NCBI RefSeq assembly: GCF_000192475.1
Contig: NZ_AEYW01000006.1
Span: forward strand, 372,001 to 436,000
Length of the DNA: 64,000 nt
Source: Ruegeria conchae
GTDB lineage: Bacteria; Pseudomonadota; Alphaproteobacteria; Rhodobacterales; Rhodobacteraceae
Reading direction: 5' to 3'
Part shown: piece by piece, positions 19,637-28,945 of the stretch
How the letters are laid out: each line of letters opens with the position of its first letter
How positions within the stretch are numbered: position 1 is the first letter of the stretch
The notes under the pieces: generated by a model
What the model was told of the DNA's origin: nothing
Databases searched by the model: none
What the model saw: only the letters and a program-made list of their open reading frames with translations
Position numbers and translations under genes: made by a program

Positions 19637-19799
19637 GCTTTCTGGGCTGGCTTTCTGCCCATTCGGGCCACCAGCCCATATATTCAACGCCGGCAACCAA
19701 AAGACAGACAAGGATTGCGCCGAACACCAGTTTCACCCGCCGTTCCGAGGGCGGATTTCGCCCCCATTGCGACATGCGAAGGAAGTGGCGCAAATTCAT
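19626..19799 (-). CDS. Small single-pass membrane protein, 57 residues
   Basis: A short gene read directly from the minus strand. The protein starts [17 protein letters not shown], continues with a basic ERRVKLV and one hydrophobic helix (about 24-41, VFGAILVCLLVAGVEY), and ends with GWWPEWAESQP. AGGA lies three to four bases before the ATG, and the ATG overlaps the hpt stop (TGATG), so it is translationally coupled to hpt. Similar short proteins are familiar to me from roseobacter genomes, with no known function. Confidence 0.7.
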   Translation of the reverse strand: MNLRHFLRMSQWGRNPPSERRVKLVFGAILVCLLVAGVEYMGWWPEWAESQPRKLKP

Positions 19800-20347
19800 C
19801 AATCCTGATCTTCGACAAATCGAACCTTGCCAATAAACGGCAAATTGCGATTGCGTTGCGCATAGTCGATCCCATAGCCCACGACAAATTCATCAGGGAT
19901 TTCGAACCCGATCCAATCCGAGCGGAAATCGACCTCGCGTCGGCTGGGTTTGTCCAGAAGGGCGATGGATTTCAACCGGTGGGGTTTACGGGTGCGGAGC
20001 AGCTTGGAGACGTGGTTCAGGGTATGGCCGGTGTCCACGATATCCTCGACTACCAGCACATCACGCCCTTCAATGGCGCCCCGCAAGTCCTTGAGAATGC
20101 GTACTTCTCGGCTGCTTTCCATCGAGTCTCCGTAGGACGATGCCTCAAGAAAATCGACCTCAATGGGCAGGTCTAGCTCACGCACTAGATCGGCGATGAA
20201 GACGAAACTGCCGCGCAGCAGGCCGACAACAACCAGCTTGTCGGTACCGCCAAACTCGGCTGTGATTTCGCGGCAAAGTTCTTCGATCCGGGCGGCAATT
20301 GCCTTGGCCGAGATCATCTCATCTATCACATATGCGCGTTGGCTCAT
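19799..20347 (-). CDS. hpt: Hypoxanthine phosphoribosyltransferase
   Basis: 182 residues. Purine salvage: converts hypoxanthine (and often guanine) with PRPP to the nucleotide. The PRPP-binding loop is [13 protein letters not shown] and the substrate loop includes [10 protein letters not shown]. The start at 20347 (MSQRAYVID) has AGGGGG upstream; the longer frame to 20401 begins in non-homologous sequence. It is divergent from the RatA-like gene and coupled to the small membrane protein gene downstream. Confidence 0.95.
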   Translation of the reverse strand: MSQRAYVIDEMISAKAIAARIEELCREITAEFGGTDKLVVVGLLRGSFVFIADLVRELDLPIEVDFLEASSYGDSMESSREVRILKDLRGAIEGRDVLVVEDIVDTGHTLNHVSKLLRTRKPHRLKSIALLDKPSRREVDFRSDWIGFEIPDEFVVGYGIDYAQRNRNLPFIGKVRFVEDQD

Positions 20348-20419
20348 CGCTGCCCCCTTGATCTTTGGCGCGCAACATACGAAATCACGCGCCATTGTCA
20401 CCAGTTAATCCCGGATATC

Positions 20420-20863
20420 ATGCCAACCCATTCCGAGACCCGCCCACTGCCTTACACCGCTCAGCAGATGTATGATCTGGTCGCGGATGTGGCAAACTAC
20501 CCTGAGTTTTTGCCCTGGTGCGCCGCGGCCCGGATCCGTCGGACCTATGCCGCGGGCGATAGCAAGGTGATGGAAGCGGATCTGGTTATTTCATTCAAGG
20601 TGTTCCGCGAACGCTTTGGCAGCCGGGTTACGTTGTTTGATGCTCATAAACGGATCGATACCGAGTATCTGGACGGTCCGTTCAAATACATGCGTTCCGA
20701 TTGGGAGTTCGAAGATACGGATGACGGCTGCAACGTCTCGTTCCACGTTGACTTCGAGTTCAAAAATGCGGTTCTGCAAGGGATCATCGGCGTCGTGTTC
20801 AACGAGGCTATGCACCGTATCGTGCGCGCATTCGAACAACGTGCTGCCGTCCTCTACGGCTAA
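20420..20863 (+). CDS. RatA/Coq10-like START-domain protein
   Basis: 147 residues covering one polyketide-cyclase/START domain (YDLVADVANYPEFLPWC at the front, then FEFKNAVLQGIIGVVFNEA at the back). Relatives are Coq10, which binds ubiquinone, and RatA. In alphaproteobacteria this short form is most often considered the Coq10-type quinone-binding protein. Start chosen at MPTHSETRPLPY, where similarity begins; no strong ribosome site is seen. Confidence 0.87.
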   Translation: MPTHSETRPLPYTAQQMYDLVADVANYPEFLPWCAAARIRRTYAAGDSKVMEADLVISFKVFRERFGSRVTLFDAHKRIDTEYLDGPFKYMRSDWEFEDTDDGCNVSFHVDFEFKNAVLQGIIGVVFNEAMHRIVRAFEQRAAVLYG

Positions 20864-20901
20864 GGCTTTACGCGCGTGACGCGCGCGCTAGACTGCGCGC
20901 C

Positions 20902-22197
20902 ATGACCGATCTCACATCCGCCCTTGCCGAATTCGCCGCTGGTCCTGTGTCGACCACTTCACAAGCTCGAATCGTGACATCGCTTTCCGCGTTGGATTGG
21001 CTCGCCGTAGGGCGGGCGGGTGCGGAAGAGCCTGTTTCCCGCATCATTCGTCAGATGGTTATTGCCGAGAGTGGTGCCGTGCAGGCCCGCTTGTTCGGAG
21101 GTGGTTCGGCCCCTTTACGCGCTGCGGCGCTGGTGAATGGTACCGTTTCCCACGCGCTTGATTACGATGACACCCATTTTGCCCATATCGGTCATCCATC
21201 GGTTGCTGTATTTCCGGCGGCCCTTGCGCTTGCGGCGTGGGAGGATCGGCCGCTGGTCGATTTGCTCGAAGCAGCGCTTGTTGGGATGGAATTGTCGATC
21301 CGCGTTGGACTGTGGTTGGGCCGTGGTCACTATCAGGCAGGCTTTCACCAGACCGCCACGGCGGGCGCGTTTGGGGCTGCGGTAGCTGCGGGGCGCATCA
21401 TGTCCTTCGATGCCAAGCAGATGCGTGATCTGTTGGGGCTGACCGCAACAAGAGCATCCGGACAGAAATCACAGTTCGGAACCATGGGCAAACCCTATAA
21501 TGCTGGGCTTGCGGCCTCGAATGGCGTTGAGGCGGCTCAGTTGATCCGCAATGGATTTCAACCCGGTTCTGACGCGTTGGAAGGTCCGTTTGGGTTTGGG
21601 GCGACACATCTGGGGGCAGACGATATCAATGCGGCGCTCGATGGGTTGGGTGATGAATGGTTGTTCGAAAACGTAAGCCACAAGTTCCACGCCTGCTGCC
21701 ACGGCCTGCACGCGGCGCTTGAGGCCGCGCGCGATCTTGACATTGCCGAACCAGAGGTGGCCGAGATCAAGGTTAAAACGCACCCCCGCTGGATGAGCGT
21801 TTGCAATCAACTGCAGCCGACTAGCGGGTTGGGTGCGAAGTTTTCTTATCGCACAGTGATCGCAATGCAATCGATGGGGTACGATACGGCACTACCGGGC
21901 AGCTATACTGCCAAGATTTGTGCAGACCCGAGGCTTCAATCCCTGCGGGATCGAATTACGGTAGAGGCAGATGAAAGTTTGTCCGAGACCCAAGCCCATC
22001 TGTCCCTCTTGCGCCGCGATGGCGCCCGCCGCGAGGCCAGCTATGATCTGCTCGCCGCGATGTCTCTTTCAGACCGCGAAGATCGGGTCAGGGACAAAGC
22101 GTCAAAACTGATCGGTGGGGATGAAGCAGATGCGATCTGGTCGATGCTGCGCACCGGTGGGCGCGCAGCGGATTTGGCTGAAAGGCTAACTGATTAA
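20902..22197 (+). CDS. MmgE/PrpD family protein
   Basis: 431 residues. The family includes 2-methylcitrate dehydratase, cis-aconitate decarboxylase and many uncharacterised members. The hallmark HALDYDDTH and a GHPS segment occur near 85-105, and [18 protein letters not shown] follows. No other methylcitrate-cycle gene lies nearby, so the substrate is open. It converges on pyrC with a four-base overlap. Confidence 0.85.
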   Translation: MTDLTSALAEFAAGPVSTTSQARIVTSLSALDWLAVGRAGAEEPVSRIIRQMVIAESGAVQARLFGGGSAPLRAAALVNGTVSHALDYDDTHFAHIGHPSVAVFPAALALAAWEDRPLVDLLEAALVGMELSIRVGLWLGRGHYQAGFHQTATAGAFGAAVAAGRIMSFDAKQMRDLLGLTATRASGQKSQFGTMGKPYNAGLAASNGVEAAQLIRNGFQPGSDALEGPFGFGATHLGADDINAALDGLGDEWLFENVSHKFHACCHGLHAALEAARDLDIAEPEVAEIKVKTHPRWMSVCNQLQPTSGLGAKFSYRTVIAMQSMGYDTALPGSYTAKICADPRLQSLRDRITVEADESLSETQAHLSLLRRDGARREASYDLLAAMSLSDREDRVRDKASKLIGGDEADAIWSMLRTGGRAADLAERLTD

Positions 22198-23231
22198 GCG
22201 ACGCGCCAATGCAGCGGAAAGCCCGGATCGAATACGGTCACGGGGCCGTCGCCGCTCTCGATTTTGGCGGGATAGACGACCTCGTCCCCCTTGGTCAGCG
22301 TGATGGTCTCTTCGTTCGCAGGTAAACGATAAAAGGCCGGGCCGTTAAGCGAGGTAAACGCTTCCAGCTTTTCCAACGCATCAGCGCGCTCGAACATTTC
22401 AGCCAGCAGTGACATCGTATTGGTTGCAGTGAAACACCCGGCGCAACCACAGGCCATTTCCTTGTTCGAATCCGTATGCGGCGCGCTGTCTGTGCCAAGG
22501 AAGAAGCGCGCGTCGCCTGAGGTCGCGGCGGTCAACAGCGCCAGCCGATGCTCTTCGCGTTTGGCGACCGGCAGGCAGTAGTAATGCGGCTTGATGCCGC
22601 CGACCAGTATGTGGTTGCGGTTGATGATCAGGTGATGCGTTGTAATCGTCGCACCCAAATCTTTCTCGTTCGCCTTGACGTAATCCACGCCGTTTGACGT
22701 CGTGATGTGCTCCATCACCACACGCAACCCAGGTGTTGTTTTGCGAATTGGATCAAGAACGCGGTCGATGAACACGGCCTCACGATCGAAGATATCGATC
22801 TCTGCTTCCGTGACTTCGCCGTGAACACACAGCGGTAGACCGATCTCGGCCATCTTCTCCAGCACCGGGCGCACCTTGTCGAAATCGCGAACGCCCGAAG
22901 ACGAATTGGTCGTTGCACCTGCCGGGTACAGTTTGACCGCCCTGATCAATCCCGTCGCATGCGCCGCTGCGACATCGGTAGGGTCCGTGTCTTCGGTCAG
23001 GTAGAGCGTCATCAGTGGCTCAAATGTCATATCATCGGGCAAAGCGGCCAGAATACGCTCTCTGTAAGCGGCCGCATGATCGCCGGTCACAATAGGCGGA
23101 ACCAGATTTGGCATGATGATGGCACGGGCAAAATGGCGCGCGGTTTCAGGCAGGACGGCTTGCAGCATCGCGCCATCGCGCAGATGCAGATGCCAGTCAT
23201 CGGGGCGGCGGATCGTCAGGGAATGGGTCAT
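22194..23231 (-). CDS. pyrC: Dihydroorotase, E. coli PyrC type
   Basis: 345 residues. Cyclises carbamoyl-aspartate in pyrimidine synthesis. [10 protein letters not shown] supplies two zinc ligands, [11 protein letters not shown] holds the carboxylated lysine, and GTDSAPH gives the catalytic Asp. Length fits the homodimeric PyrC class rather than the longer class I enzymes. GGGGGCC precedes the ATG. Confidence 0.95.
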   Translation of the reverse strand: MTHSLTIRRPDDWHLHLRDGAMLQAVLPETARHFARAIIMPNLVPPIVTGDHAAAYRERILAALPDDMTFEPLMTLYLTEDTDPTDVAAAHATGLIRAVKLYPAGATTNSSSGVRDFDKVRPVLEKMAEIGLPLCVHGEVTEAEIDIFDREAVFIDRVLDPIRKTTPGLRVVMEHITTSNGVDYVKANEKDLGATITTHHLIINRNHILVGGIKPHYYCLPVAKREEHRLALLTAATSGDARFFLGTDSAPHTDSNKEMACGCAGCFTATNTMSLLAEMFERADALEKLEAFTSLNGPAFYRLPANEETITLTKGDEVVYPAKIESGDGPVTVFDPGFPLHWRVA

Positions 23232-23377
23232 GGCCCCCGGCTAGCACAGCCGCTTGGGTGGCGAAAGACCCTGTTGCCCTTGCCGGTGAGGCAGATCGTC
23301 GTAAGTCTCTGACGGATGGTGGTCTTGACCTCTGGTTGTGGTCATGACCTGTTGGGGCGCAGGAAAAAGGGGAACTC

Positions 23378-24286
23378 ATGACACAGCCAAACTCCATCGA
23401 TGCCGTACAGGACCTTTTGGGCTCTGAGGGCTATGTCTGTGGCCGGGCTTTGGCGACGGTTGTGTTTCTTTCGCTGAAGCTTGGTCGGCCTCTGTTTCTG
23501 GAAGGTGAGGCGGGCGTCGGCAAAACCGAAATTGCCAAAGCGTTGGCCGCGGGATTGCGGCGTCGCTTGATCCGGTTGCAGTGTTACGAAGGTCTTGATG
23601 CCTCCTCCGCTGTGTATGAATGGAATTTCCCCGCTCAGATGGTGGCGATCCGAACCGCCGAAGCGTCGGGCGGTGCGGATCGGAGCGCGCTACAGACCGA
23701 GTTGTTTTCGGACGACTATCTGATCGAACGCCCGTTGCTACAGGCCATGCGACCGGATGAAAACGGGGCGCCTGTGTTGCTAATTGACGAATTGGACCGG
23801 ACTGACGAACCATTTGAGGCGTTCCTGCTGGAAGCCCTCAGTGACTTTCAGGTAACGATCCCTGAGTTAGGTACTGTCAAAGCGCCTGAACCGCCGATCG
23901 TGATCGTCACCTCGAACCGCACGCGAGAGGTGCACGACGCGCTGAAACGCCGTTGCCTCTATCACTGGGTGGATTATCCGGACTTTGATCGAGAGATCGA
24001 AATCCTGCACGCCCGAGCGCCTGAAGCGGCTGAGGCGCTGAGCCGCGAGGTTGTCGCCTTTGTTCAGTGCCTTCGCACTGAAGATTTGTTCAAGAAACCG
24101 GGGGTGGCCGAGACCATCGATTGGGCTAAATGTCTGCTTGCGCTGGACGTCATCAACCTCAGCCCCGAGGTGATTGGCGATACGTTGGGTGCGATCCTAA
24201 AATACCAGGACGACATCCAAAAGCTTCAAGGGTCCGAGGCCAAGCGCATTCTCGATCAGGCCAAGGCCGACCTCGAACCGGCCTGA
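23378..24286 (+). CDS. coxD: MoxR-type AAA+ ATPase (CoxD-like)
   Basis: 302 residues. Walker A GEAGVGKTE at about 46-54, Walker B LLIDELDRTDE and a sensor SNRTREVHDALKRRC. With the VWA protein that follows it forms the CoxD/CoxE pair, which in Oligotropha takes part in maturing the Mo-Cu site of CO dehydrogenase, and in other bacteria in chelatase-like maturation. The strong AAGGGG before the ATG supports the start. Being in the same 9 kb as coxSLM supports this name; some annotators would say only MoxR family. Confidence 0.85.
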   Translation: MTQPNSIDAVQDLLGSEGYVCGRALATVVFLSLKLGRPLFLEGEAGVGKTEIAKALAAGLRRRLIRLQCYEGLDASSAVYEWNFPAQMVAIRTAEASGGADRSALQTELFSDDYLIERPLLQAMRPDENGAPVLLIDELDRTDEPFEAFLLEALSDFQVTIPELGTVKAPEPPIVIVTSNRTREVHDALKRRCLYHWVDYPDFDREIEILHARAPEAAEALSREVVAFVQCLRTEDLFKKPGVAETIDWAKCLLALDVINLSPEVIGDTLGAILKYQDDIQKLQGSEAKRILDQAKADLEPA

Positions 24287-24288
24287 TG

Positions 24289-24316
24289 CTTCATCCGCTT
24301 GCAAATATTTCGGAGG
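24289..24316 (-). repeat. Dispersed intergenic repeat, copy A (minus orientation)
   Basis: Read on the minus strand, CCTCCGAAATATTTGCAAGC followed by GGATGAAG, which matches the core CCGAGATATTT...GCCAGATGAAG of the elements at 31318-31377 and 41037-41108. Read on the plus strand the same bases provide the GGAGG ribosome site of coxE. Confidence 0.5.
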
Positions 24317-24320
24317 TGTG

Positions 24321-25577
24321 ATGGCCGAACAACTCCCACTCGATATCCCGGACAACCCCAAGCTGGCTCAGAACATCACCCATTTTGCGCGCGCTTTGCG
24401 TAAGGCCGGGCTGCCGATTGGAACCGGACGTGTGGTAGACGCGATCCGTGCAGTGCAGGCTGCGGGTTTCACCGAGAAAAGAGATTTCTACTGGACGCTG
24501 CATGCCTGTTTCGTGAACCGGCCTGAGCACCGCACGGTTTTTGCGCAGGTCTTCCGCCTTTACTGGCGTGATCCGCGCTATCTCGAGCACATGATGTCGA
24601 TGATGTTACCGGCCATTCGCGGAGTTCAGGAGGAACGAAAGGCGGATGCAGCGGAAAAACGCGCGGCTGAGGCGCTGTTAGATGGCGTCGAACGCGACTT
24701 GCCGGAAACGACGGAGCAGGAAGAAGGAAGTGAGATCGAGATCGACGCGACCCAAACCGCGTCCTCCGAAGAACGCTTGCGCAACCTCGATTTCGAACAG
24801 ATGAGCACATCCGAGATCGCCCAGGCCAAACGCATGCTGTCGCGCCTGAACCTACCGGTCAAACCCATCGAGTCTCGGCGTGGTCAGGCCAGTCATCTCG
24901 GTCACCGCATCGATCGCGCACGCACCCTTAGGTCAGCCATGCGGCAGGGTGGCGAGCTACGCGATATCGCGCGCCTGCAACCAAAACCTCGCTGGCCGAA
25001 TTTGGTAGCGCTCTGCGACATTTCCGGATCGATGAGCCAGTACAGTCGGATCATTCTGCACTTTCTTCACGCGGTTTCGAATGCCAAAGGCGCAGGTTGG
25101 GCCAAAGTGCACGCCTTCACATTTGGCACACGCCTGACCAACATCACCCGCCATCTGCATCAACGTGATGTCGATGCAGCTCTGGCCGCTGCCGGGGCCG
25201 AGGCGCAGGACTGGGAAGGCGGAACACGGATCGGAGAATGCCTGCATCAGTTCAACCGCGACTGGTCGCGGCGTGTCATGGGGCAGGGGGCGGTCGTGTT
25301 GTTGATCACCGACGGTTTGGAACGGGGCGATCCCGAGATGCTGGAAAAGGAAATCGAGCGTTTGCACCTGTCGTCGCGACGCTTGATCTGGCTGAACCCA
25401 TTGCTGCGCTGGGGTGGGTTCGCGCCTAAAGCCCAGGGCGTTGCGACAATGCTTCCACATGTCGACAGCTTCCGCGCCGGGCATTCGATTGCGTCGCTGG
25501 AAGATCTGGCCGCCGTAATATCTCAGCCTGACGATCAGGGTCAGAAAGCGCGGCTGATGTCCGCGCTTGCCGACTAG
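24321..25577 (+). CDS. coxE: VWA-domain protein, CoxE family
   Basis: 418 residues. The C-terminal von Willebrand A domain has a MIDAS motif CDISGSMSQYS (near 233-243) and a GGTRIGECLHQF segment; the N-terminal half is helical and acidic around 110-150. CoxE proteins work with the CoxD ATPase on CODH maturation. GGAGG lies four bases upstream of the ATG at 24321; the GTG at 24318 is too close to it. Stops three bases before the convergent periplasmic protein gene. Confidence 0.88.
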   Translation: MAEQLPLDIPDNPKLAQNITHFARALRKAGLPIGTGRVVDAIRAVQAAGFTEKRDFYWTLHACFVNRPEHRTVFAQVFRLYWRDPRYLEHMMSMMLPAIRGVQEERKADAAEKRAAEALLDGVERDLPETTEQEEGSEIEIDATQTASSEERLRNLDFEQMSTSEIAQAKRMLSRLNLPVKPIESRRGQASHLGHRIDRARTLRSAMRQGGELRDIARLQPKPRWPNLVALCDISGSMSQYSRIILHFLHAVSNAKGAGWAKVHAFTFGTRLTNITRHLHQRDVDAALAAAGAEAQDWEGGTRIGECLHQFNRDWSRRVMGQGAVVLLITDGLERGDPEMLEKEIERLHLSSRRLIWLNPLLRWGGFAPKAQGVATMLPHVDSFRAGHSIASLEDLAAVISQPDDQGQKARLMSALAD

Positions 25578-25580
25578 ATT

Positions 25581-26081
25581 TTAAGACAGCTGTTCTTCAT
25601 TGCACTTTCGCGCCATTTCCATGGCTTTGTAAGTGCCGGTCAGATCAACTGTGAAGGCGAACTCTTTTTCCGGGAACACGACCATCACCTTCTTTTTGGC
25701 AAGGTCATCTGCGAACTGAGGATCGTCTGACAGAACATACCCGCCTGAATAGCCCTTGGTGATATTCCCTTTCATGCCAGTGGCCTCACCAACATAAATG
25801 TTGTCTCCGATGAGGATGGCGACGGCTTCTTTCTCTCCCTTCTTGATATTGGTTTTGGCTTTGGTGAAAACGCCCACATAGCCGACACCGCGATCTTCGG
25901 TCAGCCCCATCTGCACGACATTTTCCGAGTCATCCACCGCTTCGATCAGGCAGGATTTCTTGTCTTGATCGATGAAGACTTTCCAGCCTTCAACCTCACC
26001 GTACTTCAAAAATGTATCAGCCCATCCGGCGCTGGCAGCCATCATGCCAAGCGCCGTTCCCAGTGTAAGAATACGTTTCAA
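25581..26081 (-). CDS. Predicted periplasmic protein, unknown function
   Basis: 166 residues from a TTG with GGAG eight bases upstream; this start gives a clean signal peptide (KRILTLGTALGMMAASAGWA). The mature part contains two Cys (KKSCLIEA near the front and ARKCNEEQ at the end) and a TVDLTGTYKAMEMARKC C-terminus that faintly recalls the invasion-associated-locus-B fold. I cannot assign a function. It lies inside the cox region but on the opposite strand. Confidence 0.7.
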   Translation of the reverse strand: MKRILTLGTALGMMAASAGWADTFLKYGEVEGWKVFIDQDKKSCLIEAVDDSENVVQMGLTEDRGVGYVGVFTKAKTNIKKGEKEAVAILIGDNIYVGEATGMKGNITKGYSGGYVLSDDPQFADDLAKKKVMVVFPEKEFAFTVDLTGTYKAMEMARKCNEEQLS

Positions 26082-26287
26082 CTGTTTGTCTCCGCTTTGA
26101 AATATGCAGGGGTGATTTCGGGAAGTACCCGAAACTGCGTCCAAGCTAGAGTGCAGTCAGATGACAATCAATCTTTTATGAATATGAGTTCAAAACCGGC
26201 CTGTTAGCGCCGGAAACTTAGACCTCGGACCGCTTTTCATTGTTGTAAAGCTGACTATGTTGAAGCCGAGCACGGTCGGAGGTCTCA

Positions 26288-27256
26288 ATGGAACGATTCG
26301 ATAGCAGCCCGGAAACCGCATTGGAATGGTATCGCGCCGGTAAGGGTGCGGCTCTGGCAACTGTAGTCGAGACCTGGGGCAGCGCACCACGCCGTGTCGG
26401 TGCGCAGCTCGTTATTGCAGGCGACGGTAGGATCGAAGGTTCGGTTTCAGGCGGCTGCGTAGAGGGCGCAGTGATTGTCGAGGCGTTGGAGGCCATCGAA
26501 GAAGGTGAGGCCCGGCTGCTGGAATTTGGGGTCAGCGATGATGACGCATTTGCCGTCGGATTGGCCTGCGGTGGGACGATCAGGGTTCTCGTCGAACCGG
26601 TTGGAAAAGTCCTGTCTGAACCGATGCTGGCTGAACTGGTCGCCGCACGGGCGAGGCGTGAACCTTTGGCGTATGAGGTAAACACTGAAACCGGCCACCG
26701 AGCATTGCGTCGAAACGCCTATACCGAACGATTGCGCATGGATAGGTCCGGGTTCGAAGAAGATGGTCAAACCTTTGTTGCGGTTCACAATCCTCCTTTG
26801 CGATTGATCGTGATTGGAGCTGTGCATATTGCCCAAGCACTTGTGCCGATGGCACGCCTCGCTGGCTACGATCCAGCGATTGTTGATCCACGCGAAGCTT
26901 TTGCCTCGGACGTCCGATTTCCCGGAGAGACCATCCTGACAGACTGGCCGGATGAGGCGGTGTCGAAACTGGGGCTGGACACAAGAACGGCGCTTGTTCT
27001 GCTGACCCACGATCCCAAGCTAGACGACCCAGCGCTTCAGGCCGCATTGTCAGCCGATGTGTTTTACATCGGAGCACTTGGGTCCAAGCGCACCCACGCC
27101 AAGCGTATCGATCGGATGAAACAATCCGGGTTTACAGACGAGCAGATTTCAAGGATTCACGGACCGATCGGGCTGGATATCGGTGCGGCCAGCCCTTCCG
27201 AGATCGCTGTGGCCATCCTTGCACAAATGACAGCGGTTCTGCGGGGCAAGGCGTGA
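26288..27256 (+). CDS. XdhC/CoxI family molybdoenzyme maturation protein
   Basis: 322 residues. XdhC-like proteins bind the molybdenum cofactor and help insert or sulfurate it in xanthine-dehydrogenase-family enzymes. The N-terminal XdhC domain has ATVVETWGSAPRRVGAQL and GSVSGGCVEGAV; the C-terminal Rossmann half includes LIVIGAVHIAQALVPMA and YIGALGSKRTHAKR. Its stop overlaps the next gene by GTGA. Expected client is the CoxSLM enzyme just downstream. Confidence 0.9.
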   Translation: MERFDSSPETALEWYRAGKGAALATVVETWGSAPRRVGAQLVIAGDGRIEGSVSGGCVEGAVIVEALEAIEEGEARLLEFGVSDDDAFAVGLACGGTIRVLVEPVGKVLSEPMLAELVAARARREPLAYEVNTETGHRALRRNAYTERLRMDRSGFEEDGQTFVAVHNPPLRLIVIGAVHIAQALVPMARLAGYDPAIVDPREAFASDVRFPGETILTDWPDEAVSKLGLDTRTALVLLTHDPKLDDPALQAALSADVFYIGALGSKRTHAKRIDRMKQSGFTDEQISRIHGPIGLDIGAASPSEIAVAILAQMTAVLRGKA

Positions 27257-28254
27257 AGTTTGGTCCGGTAGCCGTTGCCGACGCCAGCGGCACGATTCTG
27301 GCTCATTCCGTCAAGGCAGGTGACCGGAGGTTGCGCAAGGGTATCACGCTGACGCCCCAGCATATCGCTGAATTGCAGCAGGCTGGTCTGACTGAGGTAA
27401 CGGTCGCCAAGCTTGAGCCCGGCGATTGTCATGAGAATGAGGCGGCGGCAATGCTGTCTGCAGCCCTAGTGTCGGACCCTGCAAAGGCCAACCTGCGCGT
27501 GACCGACGCCTTCACAGGGCGGGTCAACTTGCTGGCTGATGGTCCAGGCGTGGCAATCTTGGACGCTGATGCACTGCAAAACTTCAATCGGGTCAATCCG
27601 ATGATCACGGTCGCAACCGTACCGCAGTACCAACAGATGACGGCAGGCGGCATGGTCGCGACGATCAAAGTCATCTCTTATGCGGTGCAGCAAACCGACG
27701 TTCGCCGTGCGGCCGAACAGGCGCAGAACTCCATTCGACTTTCGGTGCCGAAATACAAGAACGCCGGGCTCGTCATCACCGATATTGCCGGCGGGCCTTC
27801 GAACGAAAAAGGTATTGCCGCCATTCGTGGCCGGGTTGAGGCATTGGGGATGGACCTGTGCGACGTTAAAGTTGTTCCGCATCGACAGGGTGATTTAGCA
27901 GCCTTGCTAAAGTCCGTTCGCGGCGAGATCGTCATGATTCTGACCGGATCGGCCACGTCGGATGAAAATGATGTGGCACCGGCCTCTGTTCGAGAAGCCG
28001 GAGGCGCAGTCGACCGATTTGGGATGCCGGTTGATCCAGGAAACCTGTTGTTTCTGGGGTCTTTGGGTGGTCGCCCAATCATCGGTCTGCCTGGATGCGC
28101 CCGTTCGCCTGCACTGAACGGGGCGGATTGGGTGCTGTCTCGAGTCGCTTGCGGGATCGAGACGACGGGTGCTGACATCGCAGCGATGGGTGTCGGAGGG
28201 CTACTGAAGGAAATCCCTACACGGCCGCAACCTCGCGCTGCCAAACAAAAGTGA
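27253..28254 (+). CDS. Molybdopterin-binding (MoCF domain) protein
   Basis: 333 residues from a GTG overlapping the XdhC stop. The C-terminal half is a MogA/MoeA-type molybdopterin-binding domain (VMILTGSATSDENDV, then VDPGNLLFLGSLGGRPIIGLPGCARSP). The N-terminal part resembles proteins called CoxF or NTP-transferase-linked molybdopterin-binding proteins in cox clusters. Role is probably cofactor delivery to CoxL. Confidence 0.82.
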   Translation: MKFGPVAVADASGTILAHSVKAGDRRLRKGITLTPQHIAELQQAGLTEVTVAKLEPGDCHENEAAAMLSAALVSDPAKANLRVTDAFTGRVNLLADGPGVAILDADALQNFNRVNPMITVATVPQYQQMTAGGMVATIKVISYAVQQTDVRRAAEQAQNSIRLSVPKYKNAGLVITDIAGGPSNEKGIAAIRGRVEALGMDLCDVKVVPHRQGDLAALLKSVRGEIVMILTGSATSDENDVAPASVREAGGAVDRFGMPVDPGNLLFLGSLGGRPIIGLPGCARSPALNGADWVLSRVACGIETTGADIAAMGVGGLLKEIPTRPQPRAAKQK

Positions 28255-28257
28255 CGT

Positions 28258-28275
28258 AACGGCATTTTTGCCGTT
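28258..28275 (+). terminator. Weak hairpin after the MoCF gene
   Basis: AACGGCA and TGCCGTT form a seven-base stem around four T, four bases after the stop codon. Only a short T run follows, so termination may be partial. Confidence 0.45.
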
Positions 28276-28408
28276 TCGATCATACGCTTCATGATTAGTG
28301 AGATGAGCAAAGAAGTTGCGGAAAAATCGGGCAAATATTTTTGTTCTCAAACAAAATTTCCCGTGTTTAACTCGGGGCTAAGGAAAAACAATAAATTGGG
28401 AGGATCTC

Positions 28409-28894
28409 ATGACACAGGTCTCAATGACCGTGAACGGGAAAGCCGTTAGTGGTGACGTTGAAGGCCGGACGCTGCTGTCCAGCTTTTTGCGTGATCATCT
28501 GTCGCTGACCGGAACACATGTCGGATGTGACACAGCACAATGTGGTGCGTGCGTCGTGCATGTGAATGGTGAGGCGGTCAAATCCTGCAATATGCTGGCC
28601 TTGGAAGCGGATGGTGCCGATGTGGGTACGATCGAAGGGCAGGCTGCAGAAGATGGTTCGCTGAATGTCATTCAGCAGGCCTTTCAGGATCATCATGGGC
28701 TGCAATGCGGGTTTTGTACTCCTGGCATGGTGATGAGCGCTGCGGCACTGCTCAAGGATAATCCGCGCCCGACCGAAGGGGAAATCCGGAAGTACCTTGA
28801 AGGCAATCTGTGCCGGTGCACTGGCTATCACAACATCGTTAAGGCGATCATGGCCGCATCCGGCCAGGACGTCTCCAGCATCGCCGCCGAGTAA
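28409..28894 (+). CDS. coxS: CO-dehydrogenase-like small subunit, 2Fe-2S
   Basis: 161 residues. Carries two [2Fe-2S] clusters that pass electrons from the Mo site to FAD. Plant-type ligands are in [13 protein letters not shown] with a later Cys in KSCNML; the second cluster uses GFCTPGM and [19 protein letters not shown] precedes the ATG. First gene of the S-L-M operon, an order typical of form II enzymes. Confidence 0.95.
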   Translation: MTQVSMTVNGKAVSGDVEGRTLLSSFLRDHLSLTGTHVGCDTAQCGACVVHVNGEAVKSCNMLALEADGADVGTIEGQAAEDGSLNVIQQAFQDHHGLQCGFCTPGMVMSAAALLKDNPRPTEGEIRKYLEGNLCRCTGYHNIVKAIMAASGQDVSSIAAE

Positions 28895-28901
28895 GGCGGG
28901 T

Positions 28902-28924
28902 AAGAATTTTCTACGAAAATTCTT
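28902..28924 (+). other. Perfect intercistronic hairpin between coxS and coxL
   Basis: AAGAATTTTC and GAAAATTCTT form a ten-base perfect stem with a TAC loop, followed by TTTTCC and then the coxL ribosome site. It could act as a weak terminator or as a stabilising end for the coxS message. Confidence 0.6.
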
Positions 28925-28945
28925 TTCCAGGGAGGAGAACAAGCA

